A stretch of DNA of 42,232 bases. It comes from Terriglobia bacterium (GTDB lineage Bacteria; Acidobacteriota; Terriglobia; JAJPHL01). Shown one piece after another: positions 13,692 to 23,300 of the stretch. The stretch is from the NCBI GenBank assembly GCA_021325275.1, contig JAJPHL010000003.1, forward strand, positions 1 through 42,232, given 5' to 3'. The notes beneath the pieces were generated by a model. The model was not told the origin of the DNA, ran no database searches, and saw nothing but the letters and a program-made list of their open reading frames with translations. Position 1 is the first letter of the stretch. Each line of letters begins with the position of its first letter. A program made the translations under genes and the position numbers.

Positions 13692-15947
13692 TCACTGAAC
13701 CGCGATGGTTACCACGTTAGACGCCCCTTGATTGAATCGGATCGAGACGGGCACCTCTGCGCCGGTCGAAGAATTCGCCGGCACCTGCACGTTCACCTGA
13801 TACAAACCCGTGAAGCCCGGAGCCAGCCCTGAGAATTGGACCGGCACAAGCACGCCTCCCACAACCACTGTCGGCACGGTCAAAGTGCTAGACGGCGGAT
13901 TGTTTGGCGCCGGCGATCCGTCCGCAGGTGCATTCGTCACGGGACCCAGACCCGTACAGTAAATGGAAATGTATTCTCCGCGATTGACTGGACGCGAGTT
14001 TGGCCCGACGGCTCCGGCGATCTGGTCCGTTTGCGAAATCAAGATCGCGCCCTGTCCGGTTCCTTGTTGATTCAATGTGAAAATTCCAGGCGCGTCAACA
14101 AACAGCCTGATCGTCACCGCGGGACTCACCACTCCATTCACAATGACCACCAGCGAGGCCTCGCTCAATCCCGTCAATCCGGATGGCAACTGATAATTGA
14201 TCTGCGTCGGCGATGCGTAAAACAGGGGGGCTGCCAGTCCATTGACGGTCACAACCGTTCCGTTCAGGGAGGACGGCAAAGGCAACGACGGTGCCGCCGC
14301 CGGCGTGATCGCCAGCGCCGTACCAAACAGCGAAACAACTGATCCCGGTGCATTGGCCGCTGCGCTGTAGCTCGCCGCGCTCACGGTGACTCCGGGTGCG
14401 GGGGTTACGCCGCTGGGGGTGATGGTGACGGCGCTCCCGGCTTGAGCCGCATTGATAGCCGTGACGTCGATGCCAACGTCGGTGCCGTCCGTGGCGGCGT
14501 TGTGCAGCGAACTGCTGGCCAGCAAACCGAACTGTCCGGCCGACGGATTCACAAAACCCACCTGGGCGATTCCCGACGGAAAGAAGTTTCCCGACGGATA
14601 CACCGAGGCATTCCCACCGATGATCCCGTTGCCGCGGAACACCGAGTTCGGGAAGTAATGGGCCAGCGCGGGATTTCCTTCCCCGTAGTCGCTGCCGGAA
14701 AATCCATAGTCGGCGTGCGCTGCCAGATTGTTTGTGAACACGAAGCCAAGACTGGGAATTTCGTCGGCCATCGAAATCGCGCCGTCAGAAAAACCGGTAT
14801 TGTGATCGACCGTAACGTTCAGAGCGCTATTCAGGACCTGGAACAAGCGCGCTGTACCACCCCATCCGAAGCTGACGTCATTAAAGAAATTGTTCTTGAT
14901 GGTGATGTTATGAAGCTGCTTGCTGCCGTAGATGTCGTCGGTTCCCAGAATGTTGATCCCCGAGGCCACGTGCTGGATGATGTTGTTGGTGAACTGGGCG
15001 TCGGAGACCACGCTCCACGGCGCGGTATCGTTCTGGTTGCGCGGCGTGAACAAAATGGCGAAACCGTCCTGCGCGTCGGCCCAATTGTTCTCGAAGAAAT
15101 TGCCATCCACTATGATTTGCCGGGCATTCTTGAATTCCAGAAGATTCTTCACCGACCAGTGAGTCCCTTGGTAAGAAGGATCCCCCACACGCCAGGACAG
15201 CGGCTTCGAAAAATAGTTCTGGCGAATGGTGATGCCGGTGGGAACCAGGTTGGGAATGGTGGGATCTTGTCCGCCCACCAGAATGTTCTCGCCCGCGCCC
15301 TCCAGATAGTTGTTGGTGATGACGAACGGTCCCGGACCGTTCCAACTGGCCAGGGCCTGCGAGTCGGCGTTCACGATTTTGAAATCCGAGAGATACGAGT
15401 TCATCACCGTGACGTTGGGCACGTTCATGGAGATGCCTCGCCTGGCGCCTTGTTCCGGATCGCCGTGTAAGTAGCAGCGGTCAAATACGAAATCGCTGGG
15501 AAGCTGATCCAGCGAAGTTTCCACGCCGGTACCGAGTTGAACCAGTTGATAGAGAGCCGCGCCCGGCGTCGCCGTGATTTCCACGCCGATAAACTGAAAG
15601 TGGCTGGAGCCTGGCGTGGTGGTAAGGATGGGGCTATCGCGATCGCCGTTTCCGACCAACTTCGGCATCACATTGGAATAGGACGGATCGATCCGGACAC
15701 CGGCGGCCGGCAGGGCGCTATCCGCAGCGCTGGTTCGAACGGTGATGTACGAACTCCCTGGGTTCGCCGGCAAGGTGAAGGGACCCTGATAAGTGGCGCC
15801 GGCAGCAAGCCGGATCACGTCGCCCGCTTGCGCGGCATTCAACGCCGCCTGAAAACCACCGCCGGCCGGTACATTGATAGTGTTTGCGGCGAGCGTCCCG
15901 GTACAGCAGGATAGCAATGCGAAAAAAGTCGCGTATCGGATAGTCAT
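13692..15947 (-). CDS. secreted right-handed beta-helix protein with Solibacter-type C-terminal domain
   Basis: Residue numbers run from the ATG at 15947, giving about 751 residues. A signal peptide (MTIRYATFFALLSCCTGTLA) is followed by the typical pectin-lyase-fold opening (TINVPAGGGFQAALNAAQAGDVIRLAAGATYQG). A long parallel beta-helix region covers about 85-480, full of short turns such as NNYLEG, RQNYFSK, DGNFFENNW, NNIIQH and NNFFND. A Pro/Thr/Ala-rich join follows. The last about 220 residues are the domain typical of Solibacter secreted proteins (ending VPVQFSGLAPGFTGLYQVNVQVP). The fold suggests polysaccharide binding or cleavage at the cell surface, but I see no certain catalytic residues. 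Upstream in-frame ATGs (to 16010) lack a signal-like start. Confidence 0.85.
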   Translation of the reverse strand: MTIRYATFFALLSCCTGTLAANTINVPAGGGFQAALNAAQAGDVIRLAAGATYQGPFTLPANPGSSYITVRTSAADSALPAAGVRIDPSYSNVMPKLVGNGDRDSPILTTTPGSSHFQFIGVEITATPGAALYQLVQLGTGVETSLDQLPSDFVFDRCYLHGDPEQGARRGISMNVPNVTVMNSYLSDFKIVNADSQALASWNGPGPFVITNNYLEGAGENILVGGQDPTIPNLVPTGITIRQNYFSKPLSWRVGDPSYQGTHWSVKNLLEFKNARQIIVDGNFFENNWADAQDGFAILFTPRNQNDTAPWSVVSDAQFTNNIIQHVASGINILGTDDIYGSKQLHNITIKNNFFNDVSFGWGGTARLFQVLNSALNVTVDHNTGFSDGAISMADEIPSLGFVFTNNLAAHADYGFSGSDYGEGNPALAHYFPNSVFRGNGIIGGNASVYPSGNFFPSGIAQVGFVNPSAGQFGLLASSSLHNAATDGTDVGIDVTAINAAQAGSAVTITPSGVTPAPGVTVSAASYSAAANAPGSVVSLFGTALAITPAAAPSLPLPSSLNGTVVTVNGLAAPLFYASPTQINYQLPSGLTGLSEASLVVIVNGVVSPAVTIRLFVDAPGIFTLNQQGTGQGAILISQTDQIAGAVGPNSRPVNRGEYISIYCTGLGPVTNAPADGSPAPNNPPSSTLTVPTVVVGGVLVPVQFSGLAPGFTGLYQVNVQVPANSSTGAEVPVSIRFNQGASNVVTIAVQ

Positions 15948-16179
15948 TGGCCTCTTGGGCGGACGTGCCGCCATTCTCAAACAAATAGAGATGTTGGGAG
16001 GGAACCGCAAAAACTCCAGACGAAACGCCCGATTAGGCGACCGCGGCTCTGCTGCGTAACCCAGCCTATCCCACTAAACGCGGGCTGCATAGCCATCTTT
16101 ATTTTGTCTGAGCAATTCTGCTCACCGCACGGAATCGTACGGAACTGACATTTCTGCACCTTTCGAGATATAAGTACCC

Positions 16180-18411
16180 GTGCACAAGTTCGGGCGCGCC
16201 GCCTTCCTCCTTATCGCAACGACCGCCGCGGCGTACGTCATCGATGCTTTGGTCCACGCACCGCCGTCGTACAACACTTTCGTGCCGCCGGCCGCCGGCG
16301 CTTCTTATGTCGACCCGGTGTTCGGCACCACCATCACCCGCATCACCGATGCCCTGCACACGCTCGACACCTCGAATGTCGGGTATCTCACCTGGATCGA
16401 AGACGAGTATTCGACGGCGAATCCATTCAACAGCGACAAGACCCGCTTCCTGCTGCTCTTCCAAAGCTACTTCGGAATGTTTGACGGCCAGGGACACTAC
16501 CTCACGCACCTTCCCTTTGCCGTCAGCGCGCTCACTGAGCCACGTTGGTCGCGCACCAATCCGAACGTTTTGTACTTCCACAACACCAACCAGTTGGAAC
16601 AACTGGATGTCTCCACCATGACCATCTCGGTGGTTCACACGTTTTGGGAATACGAATCGATTTCCGGCAAGGGTCAGATGGACATTTCTCTCGATGGCGA
16701 CCATTTCGTGCTTCTTGGGAACAACCGCTACATGTTCACCTACCAGATCAGCACCGATACCAAGAGTCCGGTTTTCGACACCGGAGTCGTGAGCTATTCC
16801 GTCCTCTATATCGGCGCGAATAATTCGGTGACGATCTCATGGGCACAAGCCGGCACGACGCGTTTCACCGGAGTCGAGTTATTCGACGTGAACATGAATT
16901 TCCTTCGCCAGTTGACTCATGCCGCCGGCCACATGCACATGGGCGTGGACACCAACGGCGAGCCCATCTTGATCTGGAATAACTCCGCCGATCCGGCACC
17001 GGTGTGCGGCCAGAACGCGGTGGTGAAAGTCCGCCTGGAAGACGGATTGCAAACCTGCATCCTGTCGCTCGATTTCAGCTTGGCCATGCACATCTCGGCG
17101 GCCGACAACTCCTGGGCATTTGTCGAAACCTATGTTCCTTCCGACGTGAATCCCTCGTCCCCCGCCTGGGTGCCGTACACGGACGAGGTTCTGCAGATCA
17201 AGCTGGACGGTTCCGAAGTCCGTCGCCTGGCGCACCACCGGAGCCGGCCGTTCGATACCTATGTTTATGAGCCGAAGGTATCGTCGAGCCGCGACGGAAG
17301 CCTGATTGTCTACGCGAGCAATTTCGATTTGCAGTCGATCCGGGGAAATCCCACCCAATACGCGGACACCTACATGATCTCCACCGGCGTCTCTGTTCCG
17401 CAAGGGATCCAGAACGGAGTGAGCAATGTGACGCGGCCTTCGATCAGCGGGACTCCCTTGCAGGGACAAGCGCTCACAGCGTCCACGGGTGTTTGGGCGG
17501 GCCCGGCCACCGCTTATGCCTACCAATGGCAGCGCTGCAATTCCAGCGGAGCTAGTTGCGTAAACATCACGGGCGCCAGCGGCTTGCAATATGTTCCGGG
17601 CAGTGCCGATGTGTCCGCGACATTGCGCGTGGTGATCAACGCTTCCAATCCGATCAATTCAGCGCCGGCGACTTCGCTCGCAACATCGGCGGTGCAGCCG
17701 TCCACGCCGCCTCCCAGCTACATTGAGGGCGACGTTAGTCCTTCTACGGCCGATAGCATCGGCAATTTCGGCGACGGTGTCATCAATACATTGGATCTGA
17801 TCGCGGAACTTCGCGCCGTCACCCACTTGCCGGGCTCGGTGCCCGCAACCTGCTCCGATCGTTTCGATGCCATGGATCTATTTCCTCCAGATACGAATTC
17901 CACGCGCGGCGGCGACGGCATTCTGAATACTCTGGATCTGATCGCCGTTTTGAAGCGCGCCACGAACATCGACACCACAAGGCCCGCCCGCGTTTCCCGT
18001 GGTATGGCTTGTCCTCCCCCGGCATCCGCGGCGACGCAGAGCGTCCGCGGACGAACGCGGACACCGGAGGCGGAGGGCGCACTGGAATTCGATCTGCCTG
18101 CCGGGTCTTTACGAGCGGCGATCTACCTGCGAGCTTATGTCCCTATGGATCTGGTAGGTCTTAGCTTTTCCGTAGCATGCGGCGCATGTCAACTGAGCTA
18201 CGTTGCTCCTGGCGGATCGGCTCCGTCGCTGGTTGATGCGGAATTACCAGGAAAGTTGGCCGTGGCCTGGCTCAACGGCTTCTCCGCCGCGGCGGGCGAT
18301 CGCGTTCTGCTAGGCTATCTTGACACCAACGCGCCAGCGTCGCTGCGGTTCGTAGGCGCATCCGCCAATGCGACAGGCAGCGGTCGCGATGTGCGACTGG
18401 CTGTACCCTAA
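16180..18411 (+). CDS. secreted beta-propeller/Ig-like protein with duplicated dockerin-like repeats
   Basis: The function is unknown; it is an exported, possibly cell-surface protein of 743 residues starting at GTG (no strong ribosome site). An N-terminal hydrophobic segment (about 5-25) serves as signal. Residues about 35-400 look like a WD40/PD40-type propeller (repeats such as YLTWIEDEYS, MDISLDGDHFVLL, SSSRDGSLIVYASN). An Ig-like domain lies at about 408-506 (GTPLQGQALTASTGVW...YQWQRC). Two dockerin type I-like calcium repeats follow, at about 514-552 (FGDGVINTLDLIAELRAVT) and 565-597 (GGDGILNTLDLIAVLKRATN). A C-terminal cohesin-like or beta domain (about 630-743) may follow. Dockerin-type repeats are known outside cellulosomes, so no cellulosome is claimed. 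It is divergent from the beta-helix gene. Confidence 0.75.
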   Translation: MHKFGRAAFLLIATTAAAYVIDALVHAPPSYNTFVPPAAGASYVDPVFGTTITRITDALHTLDTSNVGYLTWIEDEYSTANPFNSDKTRFLLLFQSYFGMFDGQGHYLTHLPFAVSALTEPRWSRTNPNVLYFHNTNQLEQLDVSTMTISVVHTFWEYESISGKGQMDISLDGDHFVLLGNNRYMFTYQISTDTKSPVFDTGVVSYSVLYIGANNSVTISWAQAGTTRFTGVELFDVNMNFLRQLTHAAGHMHMGVDTNGEPILIWNNSADPAPVCGQNAVVKVRLEDGLQTCILSLDFSLAMHISAADNSWAFVETYVPSDVNPSSPAWVPYTDEVLQIKLDGSEVRRLAHHRSRPFDTYVYEPKVSSSRDGSLIVYASNFDLQSIRGNPTQYADTYMISTGVSVPQGIQNGVSNVTRPSISGTPLQGQALTASTGVWAGPATAYAYQWQRCNSSGASCVNITGASGLQYVPGSADVSATLRVVINASNPINSAPATSLATSAVQPSTPPPSYIEGDVSPSTADSIGNFGDGVINTLDLIAELRAVTHLPGSVPATCSDRFDAMDLFPPDTNSTRGGDGILNTLDLIAVLKRATNIDTTRPARVSRGMACPPPASAATQSVRGRTRTPEAEGALEFDLPAGSLRAAIYLRAYVPMDLVGLSFSVACGACQLSYVAPGGSAPSLVDAELPGKLAVAWLNGFSAAAGDRVLLGYLDTNAPASLRFVGASANATGSGRDVRLAVP

Positions 18412-18492
18412 AAGGCCCTGGACGCGATTTCGGCTCGTGATTCGATCGGTGCAGGTCTACCGTACCGGCAGAGACACGATGTTGCTGAAGCT

Positions 18493-18516
18493 GACCCAAT
18501 TTCCGACCCAATTTCC
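18493..18516. repeat. 12-bp tandem duplication
   Basis: GACCCAATTTCC occurs twice in direct tandem in the spacer between the dockerin-like protein and the AsmA-family gene. It is probably a recent slippage duplication. I see no other clear signal in the 250-bp spacer. Confidence 0.7.
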
Positions 18517-18662
18517 AAGGTCAGGGATCCTTCCGGATTCTGAACACTCCTCAGGCTGACAGGCAGTCCGCTGCCCTTGAGCGAAGAGCCAAACGTCGTG
18601 GACGCTTTTGAACAGACATTGGATCATTCATCCTCTATTCTCTTGGGAAGCCCACATCTACC

Positions 18663-20027
18663 ATGCCCGCCGAGCGATGGAGAATTCGGATCGTTCTGGG
18701 AGTCGGTGCCATACTCCTGGCCGCGCTTATCATCGTAGCGCCCGCTCTCCTCACGGTGGATCGCTACCGGCCTCGGGTGATCTCCTATCTCCAACAGGAG
18801 ACCGGACACCAAGTGGAAATCGGACGGATGGCTCTCACGCTGTTTCCCCCGACAATTCACATCGAGCAATTCGGCGTGAAGAACCCGCCGATCTTCCCGG
18901 CCGGCTATGTTGTCCAAGTGGGGCGGATCGATGCCGAACTCAACGTGGGAGCGCTCTTCCGCCAGCGGCGCGTGATTGTCAAATCTCTGGTGCTGGAAGA
19001 GCCGGTTCTGCATCTGACTTCGGATCCCGACGGACCGTGGAACTTCGAAAACCCGCAAGCTACGACCTCGGAGAATGCCCTTCCTCTGCCTCCCACTTCG
19101 ACTGTGCAGATCAAACGAGGCCACGTAATTGCTTCAAACCTCCTGCCGTCAGATGCACAAGGTCCGATTTTCTTCGAAGCCCACGATGTCTCTTGCGAAC
19201 TCCAGCACGTCAACTTGGTTCGAATCCTGAGTCGCTCCGCGGCGCCCTCAGGGAGACACACCGAGGGCACGCTCAAGGCAGGACTTCTTCGCCTCGGCGC
19301 AGTGGAGGTGAGTAATCTGGAGTCCAAGGTTGGCATGCACGCCAGACGCGTGACTTTCACCGAGGTCAAGGCAGCCGTCTACGGCGGGAATGCAGTCGGT
19401 GATCTCTCCTTCGACTTATCGGGGAAGACCCCGCGATTTGAGACTACGGCGCGGCTAAGCGGCGTCAATTTGGCGCGTCTGTTGGCCGCCTTCCCGAGCG
19501 GCGGCGGAAAAATTAGCGGGAAGATGGAGGGAGAATTGAAACTAGCGGGAGAGATTGTCTATTCCCTTCACCCGCTGGCGGAAATTCACGGCGCGGGACA
19601 CGTGACGGTGCGCAACGGACAAATGGCAAGTATCAAGCTCAACGCGAATCTGATGAAGCTGGCGCACTTCAACGATTTGGGCCCGGCTCGCGACGAACCC
19701 TCGTCGTTCAAGATGATCAGCACCGATTTGGAGCTATCCAATCAGCGCATCTCCAGCAAGGTGATCGACATCGATGGCTACGGCGTCGACGTGGATGGCT
19801 CGGGGAGCGTCAGCGTCTCGGGATCGGACGAACTAAACTATCGCGGCTTGGCGGAGATCACAACCAAGGAGGGATTCTTCACCAACACGATCGCCCGCCT
19901 GTTCTCGGGAGCGACGTTGAAGGATGGCCGGTTGCAATTCCCGTTCCGGATCCGCGGAACGATAGATAACCCGGTGTTCTCCAAGGGCAAGGGTGACAAA
20001 GATGTCGATGCGCCGAAACGCCGCTGA
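18663..20027 (+). CDS. AsmA family protein
   Basis: AsmA-type proteins are anchored in the inner membrane and reach across the periplasm; several move phospholipids to the outer membrane. This one has 454 residues, shorter than E. coli AsmA. It has an N-terminal transmembrane helix (about 9-31), the typical AsmA opening (VDRYRPRVISYLQQETGHQVEIGRMALTLFPPTIHIEQFGV) and the conserved C-terminal part (GHVTVRNGQMASIKLNANLMKLAHFNDLG, ITTKEGFFTNTIARLFSGATLKDGRLQFPFRIRGTIDNP). The C-terminus is basic. It stands alone on the plus strand. Its exact substrate cannot be told from sequence. Confidence 0.9.
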   Translation: MPAERWRIRIVLGVGAILLAALIIVAPALLTVDRYRPRVISYLQQETGHQVEIGRMALTLFPPTIHIEQFGVKNPPIFPAGYVVQVGRIDAELNVGALFRQRRVIVKSLVLEEPVLHLTSDPDGPWNFENPQATTSENALPLPPTSTVQIKRGHVIASNLLPSDAQGPIFFEAHDVSCELQHVNLVRILSRSAAPSGRHTEGTLKAGLLRLGAVEVSNLESKVGMHARRVTFTEVKAAVYGGNAVGDLSFDLSGKTPRFETTARLSGVNLARLLAAFPSGGGKISGKMEGELKLAGEIVYSLHPLAEIHGAGHVTVRNGQMASIKLNANLMKLAHFNDLGPARDEPSSFKMISTDLELSNQRISSKVIDIDGYGVDVDGSGSVSVSGSDELNYRGLAEITTKEGFFTNTIARLFSGATLKDGRLQFPFRIRGTIDNPVFSKGKGDKDVDAPKRR

Positions 20028-20335
20028 TGCTCACTCCGCATATCGCTCTTCGATAATGTAGACCTTTGAAAAGCGTTCGCCGCATGGGCTGGGCTATTTT
20101 CATGCCGTCCGTTTCACGGACGCCCGAAAGGCCAAACACCCGAGTCTGCGCAGCAAGCCGAACGGTTTTTCCTCACCGGTCAAATTCAAAAATCGAGTCA
20201 CTACCGAACTTTTGCACTGCGTCATTCCGCGCAACTTCTCAGTATTCACTCACTTCTTACCCGCGCCGATGAATGCGCTGAGGAGAATACCCGGTCGAAG
20301 GCAATGCTGTCCCTTGCCTTGGCTGAACAAAACCG
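20028..20335. other. spacer before the giant YDG protein; hairpins only
   Basis: I see no gene here. A perfect hairpin, CGTCCGT-TTC-ACGGACG (20106-20122), lies 79 bp after the AsmA stop without a T-run. A second stem, AAGGCA/TGCCTT, lies about 15-35 bp before the YDG protein start and might affect its translation. I looked for a GEMM-type riboswitch and did not find a convincing match. Confidence 0.5.
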
Positions 20336-23300
20336 ATGTCTAAGATCTCATCCATCACCTGCGCGATATTGTGCGCTCTCATACTCATCACTGTTTTTGC
20401 CACGCCGGTGCACGCCTGCGGAGTGGCGCTGTCAATGGCGATGCCGGCCACGTTTCGTTTGTCGACAACCTTGAGCGTATCGAGCGCCTCGGGTACGTAC
20501 GGCGGAACCGCCAGTTTGTCGGCGACGCTTTCGAACGGATGCACGCCGATCGCCGGCCGCACGATTGCGTTTACGGTGAACGGTACGAGCGTGGGATCTG
20601 CGACCACCGATGTCAGCGGCACGGCGACCGTTGCCAGCGCGAGTCTGTCGGGCGTCTCCGTGGGCGCATATGGAACGGGCGCGCGGGCCAGTTTTGCGGG
20701 CGATTCCAGCTACACCAGCAGCAGCGGATCGTCCACGCTGACGGTTAACGCGCGTGCGTTGACGGTCACCGCAACCGGCATCAATAAGGTTTACGACGGC
20801 GGAACATCGGCCACCGTGATTCTCTCCGACAATCGCGTTTCGGGCGACGTCTTCACCGACAGCTACACCGGCGCTAGCTTCGCCGGCAAAGCGGCCGGCA
20901 GCGGCAAGACCATTTCGGTCAGCGGCATCTCGATTTCCGGCGCCGCCGCGGCCAACTATACGGTCAACACCACCGCGACGGCCACGGCCAACATCACGCA
21001 GCGCGCACTGACGGTCTCGGCCATGGGCGTCAACAAAGGTTTTGACGGAACCACCGCCGCCACGGTAACTCTCTCCGACAATCGCGTGTCGGGCGATGTC
21101 TTCACGGACAGCTACACGAGCGCCAGTTTCTCCGACGCGAGCACGGGCGTGGGAAAAACCGTTACGGTAACAGGCATTTCGATTTCCGGCGCCGATGCCG
21201 CCAACTACACGGCCAACTCGAGCGCCAGCACCACGGCGAATATCACGGGAAAAACTCTCACCGTTACGGCCACCGGCGTCAATAAGGTTTACGATGGCGG
21301 CACTTCGGCCACCGTTACGCTCGCCGACAATCGCACGATCGGCGACAACATCACAGTCAGCTATGCCAGCGCGACGTTTGCGGCGAAGAGCGTTGGCAAC
21401 GGCGTGGCGGTTTCGGTGAGCGGCATCTCCGTCACGGGTCCGGACGCGGCCAGCTACATCAGTCTCAACACCACGGCGACCACCGCCGCCAACATCACCG
21501 CGAAAACCCTGACCGTCTCCGCAAGCGGCATCAATAAGGTGTTCGATGGCGGTACGACCGCGACGGTGACGCTTTCCGACAATCGCGTTTCCGGTGACGT
21601 CTTCACCGACAGCTACACCGCCGCGAGTTTCTCGGACAGCTCTGTGGGAGTTGGCAAGATCGTATCGGTGAGCGGAATTTCCATCACCGGCACCGACGCC
21701 GCGAACTACTCGGCGAACAGCACCACGACAACCACGGCGAGCATCACCGGCAAGACCCTCACGGTCACGGCCAGCGGCGTCAATAAGGTTTACGATGGCG
21801 GCACTTCGGCCACCGTTACCCTCTCCGACAATCGCACGACCGGCGACAACATCACGGTGAGCTACACGACGGCCGCGTTTGCGGCGAAGAACGCTGGCAA
21901 CAGCGTCGCGGTTTCGGTGAGCGGAATCTCCGTCACGGGTCCCGACGCCGCCAGCTACACCAGTTTCAACACCACGGCCAGCGCCACCGCCAACATCACG
22001 GCGAAGGCGCTGGCGGTTTCAGCCACCGGCGTCAACAAGATATACGACGGCGCCGCAACGGCGACGGTGACGCTCTCCGACAATCGCGTTGCTGGCGACG
22101 TTTTCACCGCCAGCTACTCGAGCGCGAGCTTCTCCGACAAGAACGTGGCGGCCGGCAAGACCATATCGGTCAGCGGAATCTCGATCTCCGGCACGGACGC
22201 CGCGAACTATACGCCGAACACCACGGCCGGCGCCACGGCCAACATCACGGCGAAACCGTTGATGATTTCGGCCACGGGCGTCAACAAGGTGTACGACGGC
22301 GGCGCGTCGGCGACGGTGACTCTCTCCGACAATCGCATTTCCGGCGACGTTTTCTCGAGCAGCTACTCGAGCGCGAGTTTCGCCGATAAAACGGTAGCCG
22401 CCGGCAAGACGGTTTCGGTGAGCGGCATCGCGATTTCCGGTGCGGACGCCGCGAACTATACGCCGAACACCACGGCGAGCGCCACGGCCAACATCACCGG
22501 CAAACCGCTGGCGATTTCGGCCACGGGCATCAACAAAGTGTACGACGGCGGCACGTCGGCGACGGTGACGCTCTCCGACAACCGCGTTTCCGGCGATGTT
22601 TTCTCGAGCAGCTATTCGAGCGCGAGTTTCGCCGACAAGACGGTCGCGGTTGGCAAGGCGGTTTCGGTGAGCGGAATCTCGATTTCCGGCGCGGACGCCG
22701 CGAACTACACGTTCAACACGACGGCCGGTGCGACCGCCAACGTCACGGTGTTGGCTCTGACCGTTTCCGCCACCGGCATCAACAAAGTATTCGATGGCGG
22801 CACGTCGGCCACGGTAACCTTGTCCGACAACCGCGTATCCGGCGACGTTTTCACCGATAGCTACGCCAGCGCGAGCTTCTCCGACCGCATTGTGGGAGTC
22901 GGCAAAACGGTTTCGGTGAGCGGCATTTCCATTTCCGGAGCCGACGCCGCGAACTACACGTTCAACACCACCGCAACCACCGTCGCGAGCATTACTGGAA
23001 AGCCGCTGACGATCACGGCGACCGGCGTCAACAAGGTTTACGACGGAAACACTTCGGCCACCGTTGTTCTCTCCGATAATCGCGTCTCGGGCGACGTGTT
23101 CACGGACAGTTATACGACCGCCAGCTTCGTCGACAAAAATGCCGGCTCCGGAAAAACGGTTTCGGTAAGCGGCATCTCCATCTCCGGAGCGGACGCCGCG
23201 AACTACACGTTCAACACCACCGCGACCGCCACGGCCAACGTAACGGCAAGACCACTGACCATCACCGCCACCGGCGTCGACAAGGTCTACAACCGCACGA

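Noticed and set aside
20240-20335. GEMM-type (cyclic dinucleotide) riboswitch before the YDG gene
   Set aside because: Short GGCAA and stem elements are present but the conserved core and tetraloop-receptor arrangement are not.
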